From contig JBKPDY010000031.1 of NCBI GenBank assembly GCA_046728155.1, positions 1 through 64,000 of the forward strand: a DNA stretch of 64,000 bases, written 5' to 3'. The stretch is from CAWDLX01 sp046728155. GTDB taxonomy: Bacteria; Actinomycetota; Actinomycetes; Mycobacteriales; Micromonosporaceae. The position numbers and the translations under genes are program-made. This document shows, piece by piece, positions 49,737 through 60,099 of the stretch (its first letter is position 1; every line of letters starts with the position of its first letter). The notes beneath the pieces are model-generated. The model had not been told where the DNA came from. It made no database searches and was given only the letters and a program-made list of their open reading frames with translations.

Positions 49737-50852
49737 CTACCGGGCAAGCGAGTCCAACGCCCGGACGATGTCCTGGACGAGGTCGTCCATATCCTCGACA
49801 CCGCACGAGAGTCGGACCAGGCCGGGCGGTGTGTCGTCCCCCCACTGGGCACGACGGTCGGCCGTCGTGTGCAGTCCGCCGAAGGAGGTAGCCGCGGTCA
49901 CCAGCTGTGATGCGGCGAGGAACCGGGAAATCTCGTCCACGCCGCCGAGGGTGAACGTCACGACGCCCGGCATGCGGGCCATCTGGCGGGCGGCGACCAC
50001 ATAGGACGGATCGGTCGGCAGGCCGGGCCAGCGAACGGCGGAGACGGCGGGATGAGCTGCGAGGGCGTTGGCGACCGATCCGGCGTTGGCGCTCTGCCGG
50101 GCCAGCCGCAGCGCCAAGGTGCCGAGCGACCGGTGGGCGAGCCAGGCCTCGAAATCGCCGGGGATGCCGCCCGTTGAGTCGCGCCAGCCCTGGATCGTCG
50201 AGAGCAAGGCCGGGTCACGCGCCGCGACGTACCCAAGCAGGAGGTCGGAGTGGCCGGCGAGCGCCTTCGTGCCGCTCGCGACGACGATGTCCGCGCCGAG
50301 ATCGAGCGGGCGTTGGCCGAGCGGCGTCGCGGTGGTGTTGTCGACCGCGACCACGGCGCCGGCGGCGTGGGCGGCGGCCGAGACAGCGGCGAGGTCGCAT
50401 ACGTCGAGCCCGGGGTTGGCCGGCGACTCCAGCAGCACTAATCGGACGCCGTCGAACGGTGGATAGGGCCCCGCGGTGGGTGCCATGCCAACCGTGATAC
50501 CCCGCGGGATCAGTGCCGCGCCGGCCCAGGCCCGCGTCTTGTAGTACCCGTCGGCCGGCACCATCACGCGTTCGCCCGGCTGCACCAGGCTCAGCAGGAC
50601 GGCGGAGACGGCGGCCATTCCAGTGGCGAAGGCGACGCAGGAGCCGCCCTCGAGCTCACCGATCGCCGCTTCGAGCCGGCGCCTGGTCGGGCTGTCGGTC
50701 CGGCCGTACGCGTCGACCCCGGGCTGCGGGCCGGCCTGGTCCAACGCATAGACCGACGCGAAGGTCGGCCCCGGCAGGAACGGCTGACCCGGCGCGGGCG
50801 CCGGCTGTCCAGCGTGGACGCAGCGGGTCGAGTCGCCGTACGGTGAATTCAT
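49737..50852 (-). CDS. Cys/Met-metabolism PLP enzyme (cystathionine gamma-lyase/synthase-like)
   Basis: This is a fold-type I PLP enzyme of 371 residues. It has GDSTRCVHAG at the start, the AYGRTDSPTRRRLE region, VDNTTATPLGQRPLDLGADIV and the Schiff-base lysine in VASGTKALAGHSD, with SCGVEDMDDL near the end. This pattern fits cystathionine gamma-lyase/synthase-type proteins. It cannot be told whether it makes or breaks cystathionine. It lies between ddl and gpsA, where M. tuberculosis has no such gene. It precedes ddl by 11 bases, so it is likely in the same message. Confidence 0.88.
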   Translation of the reverse strand: MNSPYGDSTRCVHAGQPAPAPGQPFLPGPTFASVYALDQAGPQPGVDAYGRTDSPTRRRLEAAIGELEGGSCVAFATGMAAVSAVLLSLVQPGERVMVPADGYYKTRAWAGAALIPRGITVGMAPTAGPYPPFDGVRLVLLESPANPGLDVCDLAAVSAAAHAAGAVVAVDNTTATPLGQRPLDLGADIVVASGTKALAGHSDLLLGYVAARDPALLSTIQGWRDSTGGIPGDFEAWLAHRSLGTLALRLARQSANAGSVANALAAHPAVSAVRWPGLPTDPSYVVAARQMARMPGVVTFTLGGVDEISRFLAASQLVTAATSFGGLHTTADRRAQWGDDTPPGLVRLSCGVEDMDDLVQDIVRALDSLAR

Positions 50853-50870
50853 CCGTCCACAGTAGGAGAC

Positions 50871-51887
50871 CTACTCTGGCTTGGTCTCCCGGCTCATCAG
50901 CGCCGCCATCGCGACCTTGGGCGACAGGCCCTCGTGGCAGACCAGCTCGACCTGTTCGGTGATCGGCATCTCGACACCATGATCGCGGGCGAGGTCGCGA
51001 ACCGACAGACAACTCTTCACACCTTCGGCGGTCTGCCGGGTGGCGATTCTGGCCTGCTCCAGAGTGTCACCCCGGCCGAGGTGCTCGCCGAAGGTCCGGT
51101 TCCGCGACATCGGTGACATGCAGGTGCCGACGAGATCACCGAGCCCGGCGAGACCGGAGAAGGTCAGCGGATCGGCTCCGAGGCGCACGCCCAACCGGGC
51201 CGTCTCGGCCAGCCCACGGGTGATGAGGGCGGCCTTCGTGTTGTCGCCCAGGCCCATCCCGGAAGCCATACCGCACGCGAGCGCGATGACGTTCTTGACG
51301 GCGCCGCCCAGTTCGCAGCCGATCACGTCGGCGTTGGTGTATGGGCGGAAGTATGCGGTGGCGATCGCGTCCTGGACCGCCGCGGCCCGCGCCTCGTCCG
51401 TGCAGGCGACGACGACGGCGGTGGGGTAGCCGGAGGCGATCTCCGGCGCAAGGTTGGGCCCGGTGAGGGCGACCACGCGGGCCGGGTCCACCCCGGTCAC
51501 CTCGGCGATGACCTGCGTCATCCGCTTCCCGGTGCCCAGCTCGATTCCCTTGATGAGGCTCATCAGAGTGATGTCGGAGCCCATTGCTCCGCCGGCGACC
51601 CAACTGGACAGATTCGTCCGCAGCGTCTGGGACGGGATCGCGATGGCGACCATGTCGGCACCGTCGATCGCCGAATGAGGATCCGATGTCGCGGTCACGG
51701 TTTCCGGTAACAGGATCCCGGGCAGGTAGTCGGGGTTGGCATGCCCGCCGCGGATCCCCGCGGCCACCTCCTCGCGGCGGGCCCAGAGCGTGACCGTGCA
51801 GCCGGCGTCGGCGAGAACCTTCGCGAACGCCGTGCCCCAGGATCCGGCGCCCATCACGGCGACCCGTTTGATTGCTGCGATCCCCAC
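50871..51887 (-). CDS. gpsA: Glycerol-3-phosphate dehydrogenase [NAD(P)+]
   Basis: This enzyme makes sn-glycerol-3-phosphate for phospholipids. It has 338 residues. The dinucleotide-binding start is KRVAVMGAGSWGTAFAKVLADAG. MSLIKGIELGTGKRMTQVI, LTGPNLAPEIASGYPTAVVV and the C-terminal GLAGLGDLVGTCMSPMSRNR are family hallmarks. The open frame runs to 51989, but GTG at 51887 follows GGAGG by 9 bases and sits 4 bases after the acyltransferase stop. plsC-gpsA order suits a phospholipid module. Confidence 0.96.
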   Translation of the reverse strand: MGIAAIKRVAVMGAGSWGTAFAKVLADAGCTVTLWARREEVAAGIRGGHANPDYLPGILLPETVTATSDPHSAIDGADMVAIAIPSQTLRTNLSSWVAGGAMGSDITLMSLIKGIELGTGKRMTQVIAEVTGVDPARVVALTGPNLAPEIASGYPTAVVVACTDEARAAAVQDAIATAYFRPYTNADVIGCELGGAVKNVIALACGMASGMGLGDNTKAALITRGLAETARLGVRLGADPLTFSGLAGLGDLVGTCMSPMSRNRTFGEHLGRGDTLEQARIATRQTAEGVKSCLSVRDLARDHGVEMPITEQVELVCHEGLSPKVAMAALMSRETKPE

Positions 51888-51891
51888 GGAG

Positions 51892-52623
51892 TCAGGCCTC
51901 CGATCCGGTCCGCGATACCCCGCTGCGCCCCGGCTCGCGGACCCACAACGGCGGCGGAGTGCCACCGCGGATCTCGGCCAGCATGTCACGCAACGAGAGC
52001 ATGATGAAGTCGGTGATCTCCATCAGTGTGGCGCTGCTGGGGGAGGCGCCGTTCCACTTCGACAGGTCCAGCGGCGCTCCGGCGACGACCGTCACGGGTG
52101 CATGCAGGCGCAGCTTCAGCTTGCTGGTACGGGGATCGAAGACCTTCTCAGGACCCCACATCACGATCGGGACGACCGGTGCTCCGGTAGTGAGCCACAG
52201 CCGGGCCGCGCCGGTCTTCCCGCGCATCGGCCACAAGTCGGGCTCCTTGGACGTCGTCCCCTCGGGATAGACGCAGACGGCGCCGCCCGCCTTCACGGCG
52301 GACACCGCCTCGTCCAGCGCCCGGGCCGCGTCGGCGGTCCCTCGCACGACTGGGATCTGCTTGGCCGCGCGCAGGATCCGGCCCAGCACGGGGATCTTGA
52401 AGATGCTGTCCTTGGCGAGGTACCGGGGCCACCTGCCGGCGTCGTAGAGGAAGTGCGCCAGGACCAACGGATCTGCGTGGCTCACATGGTTGGCGACGAT
52501 GATCGCCGGTCCGGCCGGGACGTTGCGCATCCCTCGCCAGGTGCGTCGAGTCAGAATGATCATCAACGGCCGCACCGTGAAAACGGCGAACCACTGCCAG
52601 AACCCGAGCTTTTCCCGCGCCAC
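51892..52623 (-). CDS. PlsC-like 1-acyl-glycerol-3-phosphate acyltransferase
   Basis: This 243-residue protein has the acyltransferase motif HX4D in VANHVSHADPL, FKIPVLGRILRAAKQIPVVRG, and the motif III region VYPEGTTSKE, placing it in the LPLAT superfamily. One N-terminal amphipathic or membrane segment (FWQWFAVFTVRPLMIILT) is present. The GTG start at 52623 has GAGGAGG 4-5 bases upstream. It is followed by gpsA, and the exact acyl acceptor is inferred. Its promoter region overlaps the GC-rich repeat at 52640-52760. Confidence 0.9.
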   Translation of the reverse strand: MAREKLGFWQWFAVFTVRPLMIILTRRTWRGMRNVPAGPAIIVANHVSHADPLVLAHFLYDAGRWPRYLAKDSIFKIPVLGRILRAAKQIPVVRGTADAARALDEAVSAVKAGGAVCVYPEGTTSKEPDLWPMRGKTGAARLWLTTGAPVVPIVMWGPEKVFDPRTSKLKLRLHAPVTVVAGAPLDLSKWNGASPSSATLMEITDFIMLSLRDMLAEIRGGTPPPLWVREPGRSGVSRTGSEA

Positions 52624-52718
52624 CCGACCTCCTCACGTCAATATCAGCTTGCCTTCGCGCTCGGTCCGCACCTGCCACCCCACGAAGACGCTCCACGACT
52701 GCGCGGGGCGCCTGGCAC

Positions 52719-52759
52719 GGGCCTGACGGCCCTACGATGCTCTCTTGCTGTCGGCTCGG
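52719..52759. repeat. Diverged copy of the rnc-plsX repeat
   Basis: This 41-nt block matches 36 of 41 bases of 38732-38772. The hairpin arms GGGCC/GGCCC are conserved while the loop changes from TACC to TGAC. Further left, at about 52643-52660, a segment like GCCTTCGCGCTCG matches the repeat's other end, with extra sequence in between. It lies in the 249-base divergent gap between the acyltransferase and cofC. Confidence 0.75.
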
Positions 52760-52872
52760 CTAAGCGCCTGGGGCCCATCATGCCTGGATCCCGACGCGGG
52801 GTGCAGATGGCAGATGGTCCGGGTTGTGGGTTCCGGGCGACAAGTCCCGCCCTTGAGGGCCAAGATGTCAGC

Positions 52873-53547
52873 GTGAGCTGGACGGTCATCGTGCCGGTAA
52901 AGCGCCTGCGGACGGCGAAGACCCGCCTGCGTGGCGCGTTGCCCAGCGTGGACCACGACGCGCTCGTACTGGCGATGGCGTTGGACACCGTGGCGGCCGC
53001 GTTGGCCAGTCCGGTGGTCGGCCGGGTCGCCGTCGTCACCAGCGACGCCGAGGCCGAACGGGCCGCCATGGACGCCGGCGCCGAAGTGATCGTCGACGTG
53101 CCGGATGCCGGGCTGAATCCTGCGCTGGCCTACGCGGCAACCGTGGTACGCCCCAAGGGGGCGACGGACACACTGCCGGGCGTGGCGGCGCTCGCGGCCG
53201 ACCTCGCCGCCCTGCATACGGCCGACCTGACCGAGGCCCTCCGCGCGGCCGAGCTGACGGCACACGGCTCGCCCCGACGCCTTTACGTCGCCGATGCGGC
53301 CGGCACCGGCACGGTTCTGCTCGCGGCGACCCGGGGCGCCGTGCTAGAGCCGTGCTTCGGCACCGGGTCAGCCGCCGCGCACCACGCGAGTGGCGCTGTC
53401 GAGCTGACCGGCGACTGGCCGACGCTGCGGCGCGATGTGGACACCGCCGCGGACCTCGCCGCCGCGGTCGTGCTCGGGCTCGGTCCGCGAACCGCTTCGG
53501 TGGCGGCGGATGCGCTCGGGGCGTCCACGACGATCGCTGGCGGCTGA
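52873..53547 (+). CDS. cofC: 2-phospho-L-lactate/PEP guanylyltransferase (F420 biosynthesis)
   Basis: This nucleotidyltransferase (CofC/FbiD) makes the guanylated precursor of coenzyme F420; the actinobacterial form uses PEP. It has 224 residues. Start SWTVIVPVKRLRTAKTRL carries the nucleotide-binding loop and DTLPGVAALAADLAAL is a conserved segment, with a GCFGTGSA-type part near the end. M. tuberculosis Rv2983 holds the same position after gpsA. GTG at 52873 fits the family; a longer frame from 51736 runs antisense through other genes. A small cold-shock-like gene overlaps its 3' end by 38 bases. Confidence 0.9.
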   Translation: MSWTVIVPVKRLRTAKTRLRGALPSVDHDALVLAMALDTVAAALASPVVGRVAVVTSDAEAERAAMDAGAEVIVDVPDAGLNPALAYAATVVRPKGATDTLPGVAALAADLAALHTADLTEALRAAELTAHGSPRRLYVADAAGTGTVLLAATRGAVLEPCFGTGSAAAHHASGAVELTGDWPTLRRDVDTAADLAAAVVLGLGPRTASVAADALGASTTIAGG

Positions 53548-53758
53548 GACGGCCAGCAGCAGCCAGGGGACCCTAGCCGAGTTCGATCCGGACACCGGAC
53601 GCGGCTCGGTCCTGCTCGATGACGGCACTGCTGTCCGGTTTCCGGCGGACGCGTTCGTCGTGTCCGGTCTGCGCTTCCTGCGACCGGGCCAACGGGTTCG
53701 CGTCGACCGCGATACCGGCGGGGACGTGGTCAGGGTCACACTGCTGACGCTCCCGTGA
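53510..53758 (+). CDS. Small cold-shock-domain-like protein
   Basis: This 82-residue protein is a single OB-like domain: QGTLAEFDPDTGRGSVLLDDG, then AVRFPADAF, SGLRFLRPGQRVRV and VVRVTLL. The pattern resembles a cold-shock domain with the RNP motif missing its aromatics, so RNA binding by the usual face is uncertain. ATG at 53510 overlaps cofC by 38 bases. Similar short proteins follow cofC in other actinomycetes. Function is unknown. Confidence 0.75.
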   Translation: MRSGRPRRSLAAETASSSQGTLAEFDPDTGRGSVLLDDGTAVRFPADAFVVSGLRFLRPGQRVRVDRDTGGDVVRVTLLTLP

Positions 53759-53880
53759 ACCGGTAAGCCAATGGGGGCACCCTACTTGCGCGAAGCACCG
53801 ATAGGGTGCCCTGCTTTCACGAGCGGACCGGTCGATCCGACTGGACTTCGGCTTCGGCGGCGACGAGAGATGATAGGTCG

Positions 53881-56193
<2,313 letters not shown>

Positions 56194-56211
56194 CCCGCCG
56201 TGGGCCGGCGC

Positions 56212-56310
56212 CGTCTGGACTGAGGGGCCGAGCGACGTAGGAGCGAGCGACGAGGGAAGACGGCGCCTCCTAGGCCCACGGCACGCGCGAGCGAAGCGAG
56301 CGCAACATAG
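56212..56310. repeat. GC-rich CGAGCGAAGCGAGCGC-type repeat
   Basis: This gap between ppk and the CYTH-CHAD gene holds GGAGCGAGCGACG and GCGAGCGAAGCGAGCGC. It resembles the reverse complement of the CGCTCGCT units at 38696 without the GGGCC hairpin. Relationship to that family is likely but not proven. Confidence 0.4.
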
Positions 56311-56328
56311 CTCAGTTACGCTGGCCGA

Positions 56329-57861
56329 ATGCTGGAGGAGGAACGCAAGTACGAGGTGCCGAGCGGGTTCGTCCTGCCCGACCTCACACACTGCGCTCCG
56401 GAGGGCGGCCGTCTCGTCGTCCGCCCGCCACAGAGGCTGAAGGCCACTTACTACGACACCGCTGACCTCCGGCTGGCTCGGTCGGGGGCGTCGCTTCGCT
56501 ACCGCCGCGGGGACGACGAGCCGTGGACCGTCAAGCTGCCGACCGACGCGCCGGGCGTACGCGACGAGATCTCGATGAGCGGCCAGGCCGCCGAGCCGCC
56601 CGTGCGCCTGCTCGACCTCGTCACGGCCTACACCCGAGGTGCCGACGTCAGACCGGTCGCCGTCCTGGACACGGCGCGCCAGGCCTACCAGCTCTGCGAC
56701 CGCGACGACCGCGTCGCAGCCGAGGTGGTCGACGACACCGTCACGGTGCGCGAGGGCAGGCGGATCGCGCTCAAGTTCCGTGAGATCGAGGTGGAGCGCA
56801 AGCACGGCCGGGCGAAGCTGCTCGACCGGATCGAGGCCGCGCTGCACGACGCTGGCGCGGTCGTCGGTGACTTCACGCCGAAGTACGTCCGCGCACTCGG
56901 CCTGCCCGCGATGCAGCCGCCCGACTGGCCGGTCCCGCCGGCGCGCCTGCGTCGGCGGCCGGCGGCGGCGGACGTGGTCACCGCGGCGATCCAGCGGGAT
57001 GTCGCCCGGATCGTCGCCCACGACGCGTTGGTCCGGCTCCGCGCCAGGATCGGCAACGATGACACCGCGGTGCATCAGATGCGGGTCGGGTGCCGGCGGC
57101 TGCGCAGCGATCTGCGCACGTTCGCGCCGCTGGTCAACCGGGAATGGGCGGCGCGGGTGCGCACCGAAGTCGGCTGGCTCGCGGATGCCTTGGGCCTGGC
57201 CCGCGATGCCGAGGTGCTCCGGGCCCGCCTGCGGCGTACCGCCGCGGCCGACCCGCTGAAACCGCTCGACAACGCCGCCATCGCCCGCATCGATGCCGAC
57301 CTGGCCGCCCGGCATGAGGACGCGCTTCAGGCGCTGGAGAAGTTGATGTCCGACGAGCGCTACCACAAGTTGCTGAACACGCTCCTCGCCGCAGCCCGGC
57401 AACCGCGGCTGTCGGCCGGCGCGACCGAACCGGCCGAGGTTGTCCTCCCGGCGCTCGTCCGGCGCCCGTGGCGCAGGTTCGCCTACGGTGGCAACGGCTT
57501 GGAAGGAGCTGGCCAGCTGGACCCGGCCGGTTCGGACGCGAGCTGGCATGCCGTGCGGATTCAGGGAAAGCGGGCCCGGTATGCGGTGGAGGCGGTGGCG
57601 GACGTGCTCGGCGGCGAGGCGAACGCCCTGGCGCGGGCGCTGGCCGCGGTTCAGGACCTGCTCGGCGAGCACCAGGATGCGGCGGTGGCGGCCGAGACGT
57701 GGCTGTCCATCGCGAACTCCGACCCGGACGATCACGCCCTCGCGGTGACCGCGGGTCGGCTCTACGAACGAGAACGTGCATCTCTGCGCGCCACCCGGAA
57801 TGCGTTCCCGAGCGCATGGAAGGTGGCATCGCGACGCCGGCTCACTGAGTGGATGAGCTGA
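56329..57861 (+). CDS. CYTH-CHAD domain protein
   Basis: This 510-residue protein fuses a CYTH triphosphatase domain (residues 1-200) to a CHAD domain (about 215-505). CYTH has the hallmark ExExK at EEERKYEV, with the following acidic and basic pairs (TYYDTADLRLARSG, RYRRGDDEP). CHAD has conserved His/Arg helices (VHQMRVGCRRLRSDLRTF). CHAD domains bind polyphosphate granules and CYTH domains act on triphosphates. Placement right after ppk supports a role in polyphosphate turnover. Confidence 0.93.
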   Translation: MLEEERKYEVPSGFVLPDLTHCAPEGGRLVVRPPQRLKATYYDTADLRLARSGASLRYRRGDDEPWTVKLPTDAPGVRDEISMSGQAAEPPVRLLDLVTAYTRGADVRPVAVLDTARQAYQLCDRDDRVAAEVVDDTVTVREGRRIALKFREIEVERKHGRAKLLDRIEAALHDAGAVVGDFTPKYVRALGLPAMQPPDWPVPPARLRRRPAAADVVTAAIQRDVARIVAHDALVRLRARIGNDDTAVHQMRVGCRRLRSDLRTFAPLVNREWAARVRTEVGWLADALGLARDAEVLRARLRRTAAADPLKPLDNAAIARIDADLAARHEDALQALEKLMSDERYHKLLNTLLAAARQPRLSAGATEPAEVVLPALVRRPWRRFAYGGNGLEGAGQLDPAGSDASWHAVRIQGKRARYAVEAVADVLGGEANALARALAAVQDLLGEHQDAAVAAETWLSIANSDPDDHALAVTAGRLYERERASLRATRNAFPSAWKVASRRRLTEWMS

Positions 57862-57931
57862 GCGCGGCGCGGTGGTCGTGCCGCACCGGCACGGCGCAGA
57901 CTGACAGGGTGGCCAGGTTCCCCGTAGGGCC

Positions 57932-58801
57932 GTGCTGATCCGGGCGGCGGGCGGTGTGCTGCACCGCGCGTCGGAGAATGGCGTCGAGCTCGCGCTCATC
58001 CACCGTCCACGGTTTGACGACTGGTCGTTGCCGAAGGGCAAACGTAAGCGGGGCGAGCACCCCATCCTCAACGCCTTCCGCGAGGTGTGGGAGGAGACGG
58101 GCGTACGGCCCCGCGTCGGTGCCCGACTGCCCTCGATCTCGTATCAGGTCCCGAACGGCGGCAGGCTCGTCGACAAGACGGTCGACTATTGGGCCATGGC
58201 CGCCGATCGCGACGACGGCTTCTTCCCGGGCGAGGAGACGGATGCTCGGGTGTGGCTCCCGATCGCCGACGCCATCTCGCGGCTGACCTACGAGCGTGAC
58301 GTCGGAGTGGTCAGGGCCTTCGCCGCCTGGCCGCCGCTACGCCGTCCGATCATCCTGGTACGACATGCATCCGCAGGCGAACGGCGGAACTGGACGGGCC
58401 CGGACGACGCGCGTCCGCTCGACGCCCCGGGGGCAACCCGGGCCCGTCTGCTCGAGCGGGTGCTGAGCTGCTTCGGTCCGGCGCAACTGGTGTCGGCGGC
58501 GCCGCAACGGTGCCTGGACACGCTGGCACCGTTGGCCCGACGGTTGAGCCTGACCGTGGTAGTGGACAGGGCCTTCGACGAGACCGCCGATCCGTGTGCC
58601 GCCGCCGCTCAGGTCATCGACCTCATTCCCAGGCCCGGCGACGGCGCGACAGTCCTCTGCAGTCAAGGCAAGCTGATTCCACCCCTCCTGGCCCGTGTGG
58701 CCGGAGGCACGGCCGAGGAGTACCACACTCCGAAGGGGCGTGGATGGGTGCTCTGTTTCAGCGACGACCGTTCGCTGGTGACGCTGGACCCGTTGGACTG
58801 A
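57932..58801 (+). CDS. mutT1: MutT1-like NUDIX + histidine phosphatase protein
   Basis: This 289-residue protein has an N-terminal NUDIX domain with box KGKRKRGEHPILNAFREV then WEETGV, and a C-terminal histidine-phosphatase domain with RHG-like motif LVRHASAGER. M. tuberculosis MutT1 (Rv2985) has the same two domains, acting on 8-oxo-dGTP and diadenosine polyphosphates. GTG at 57932 is the start. It is convergent with hupB, with a strong hairpin between. Gene order ppk-mutT1-hupB matches mycobacteria. Confidence 0.93.
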   Translation: MLIRAAGGVLHRASENGVELALIHRPRFDDWSLPKGKRKRGEHPILNAFREVWEETGVRPRVGARLPSISYQVPNGGRLVDKTVDYWAMAADRDDGFFPGEETDARVWLPIADAISRLTYERDVGVVRAFAAWPPLRRPIILVRHASAGERRNWTGPDDARPLDAPGATRARLLERVLSCFGPAQLVSAAPQRCLDTLAPLARRLSLTVVVDRAFDETADPCAAAAQVIDLIPRPGDGATVLCSQGKLIPPLLARVAGGTAEEYHTPKGRGWVLCFSDDRSLVTLDPLD

Positions 58802-58822
58802 AGGGATTCCATCCAACTGATC

Positions 58823-58852
58823 GGGGCGCCCACCGCAGGCGGGGGGCGCCCC
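58823..58852. terminator. Hairpin between convergent mutT1 and hupB
   Basis: GGGGCGCCC at 58823-58831 and its perfect complement GGGCGCCCC at 58844-58852 form a 9-bp G/C stem with a 12-base loop. The plus strand continues with CTCTTCC, a weak T-rich tail. It lies between the two stops and can serve both strands. Confidence 0.7.
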
Positions 58853-58905
58853 TCTTCCCGTGTCGTGGGTTTCGCTCGGTGCGGTTGTGTGCTGTGAGCC
58901 GCACG

Positions 58906-59331
58906 TTACCTGGTGCGCGCGCTGGACGTGCGGCGTGCGCCGGTCGTGGTCGCGGCTCGTGTCGTCTTCCTTGCCGGCGCGGCCTTGCGCACGGTGGTGG
59001 CCTTCTTTGCCGGCGCGGCTTTCTTGGCCGCAGCCGCCTTGGTCGCCTTGGGCACCCGTCCCGCCGCGACGAGCTCCTTGAAGCTCGCACCCGGACGGAA
59101 TGCCGGCACGGAGGTCTTCTTCACCTTGACGGCCTCGCCCGTGCGTGGGTTGCGAGCAGTACGGGCAGCGCGGACGCGCTTCTCGAAGACGCCGAACCCG
59201 GTGATAGACACCTTGTCGCCCTTGGTGACCGCGTTCTGAATCTCAGCGAGAACCGCGTCGAGCGCAGCGGTCGCGGACCTCCGGTCGCCCAGACGTCCGG
59301 ACAGCGCTTCGATGAGCTCGGCCTTGTTCAC
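58906..59331 (-). CDS. hupB: Nucleoid protein HU with a Lys/Ala-rich tail
   Basis: This is the actinobacterial HU-beta. It has 141 residues: a normal HU domain (MNKAELIEALSGRLGDRRSA, then GFGVFEKRVRAARTARNPRTG and PAFRPG) and a C-terminal tail of AKKA, APAKK and ARK units. The tail binds DNA strongly and resembles histone H1 tails. GTG at 59331 follows a good SD (GGGAGGAAG). A promoter with TTGTGT, 17 bases and TACTGT lies 57 bases upstream. It converges with mutT1. Confidence 0.97.
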   Translation of the reverse strand: MNKAELIEALSGRLGDRRSATAALDAVLAEIQNAVTKGDKVSITGFGVFEKRVRAARTARNPRTGEAVKVKKTSVPAFRPGASFKELVAAGRVPKATKAAAAKKAAPAKKATTVRKAAPARKTTRAATTTGARRTSSARTR

Positions 59332-59387
59332 GACTTACTTCCTCCCTGTAACCCATTGCTGTCCTTCGAAACAGCGGTTCTGCGCGC

Positions 59388-59416
59388 ACAGTAGTCCAAC
59401 CCTAGGCACGACACAA
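59388..59416 (-). promoter_or_regulatory. Candidate promoter of hupB
   Basis: On the minus strand TTGTGT (59411-59416), a 17-base spacer and TACTGT (59388-59393) fit a vegetative sigma promoter. The start codon lies about 57 bases further, leaving a short leader of about 50 bases. Confidence 0.55.
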
Positions 59417-59497
59417 ACACCCGAGCGGGTAAAATCGTTGGGTCGCAAGGGATCCGAACCCGGGGCGGAGGGCGCGTAGCCGAAGTGGACACTCGGG

Positions 59498-60085
59498 CTA
59501 GGCGACCACCGGCTTCCAGGGAGGGCGGCCGGCCTCGTACCGGGCGATCGCGTCCTCGTTCCGCAGCGTCAGACCGATGTCGTCGAGCCCTTCCATGAGG
59601 CGCCAACGACTGTGCTCATCCAGGTTGAAAGGCCAGGTCAGACTGGGTCCACGAACCCGCTGTTCGGCCAGGTCGACGGTCAGGGCGGTCCCAGGCCGCT
59701 CCTCCAGTAGGGTCCAAATCTCCTCGATCACGGTTTCTTGAAGCACAACCGGGAGCAGCCCACCCTTGAGCGCGTTGTTGCGGAAGATGTCCCCGAACGA
59801 GGGCGCGATGACAGCCCGAAATCCGTGGTCCTGCAGGGCCCACACGGCGTGTTCCCGGGAAGAGCCGACGCCGAACCGGTGTCCCGCCACGAGGATGCTC
59901 GCGTCCGCGTAGGCCGGGTCGTTCAGTACGAACGCCGGGTCGGCCCGCCAGGCGTTGAACAACCCGTCCGCGAAACCGGTACGGGTGACGCGCTTCAGGT
60001 ACTCGGCCGGGATGATCTGATCGGTGTCCACATCCCCCCGGCGCAGCGGCATCGCGACACCCGTGTGGACAGTGAACCTTTCCAT
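59498..60085 (-). CDS. leuD: 3-isopropylmalate dehydratase, small subunit
   Basis: This is the swivel-domain partner of LeuC in leucine synthesis. It has 195 residues. MERFTVHTGVAMPLRRGDVDTDQIIP and GHRFGVGSSREHAVWAL are LeuD signatures. ATG at 60085 gives the normal length; the frame extends antisense to 60631, which is rejected. It follows leuC by 14 bases. Both form the isopropylmalate isomerase. Confidence 0.97.
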   Translation of the reverse strand: MERFTVHTGVAMPLRRGDVDTDQIIPAEYLKRVTRTGFADGLFNAWRADPAFVLNDPAYADASILVAGHRFGVGSSREHAVWALQDHGFRAVIAPSFGDIFRNNALKGGLLPVVLQETVIEEIWTLLEERPGTALTVDLAEQRVRGPSLTWPFNLDEHSRWRLMEGLDDIGLTLRNEDAIARYEAGRPPWKPVVA

Positions 60086-60099
60086 CTGTCCCACCTTTC

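Noticed and set aside
51736..52872. N-terminal extension of the cofC frame
   Set aside because: It runs antisense to gpsA and the acyltransferase; CofC homologues begin at the GTG at 52873.
59332..59497. Possible tRNA-like stretch before hupB
   Set aside because: A GGGATCCGAACCC piece resembles a T-arm, but no acceptor or anticodon stem can be built around it.
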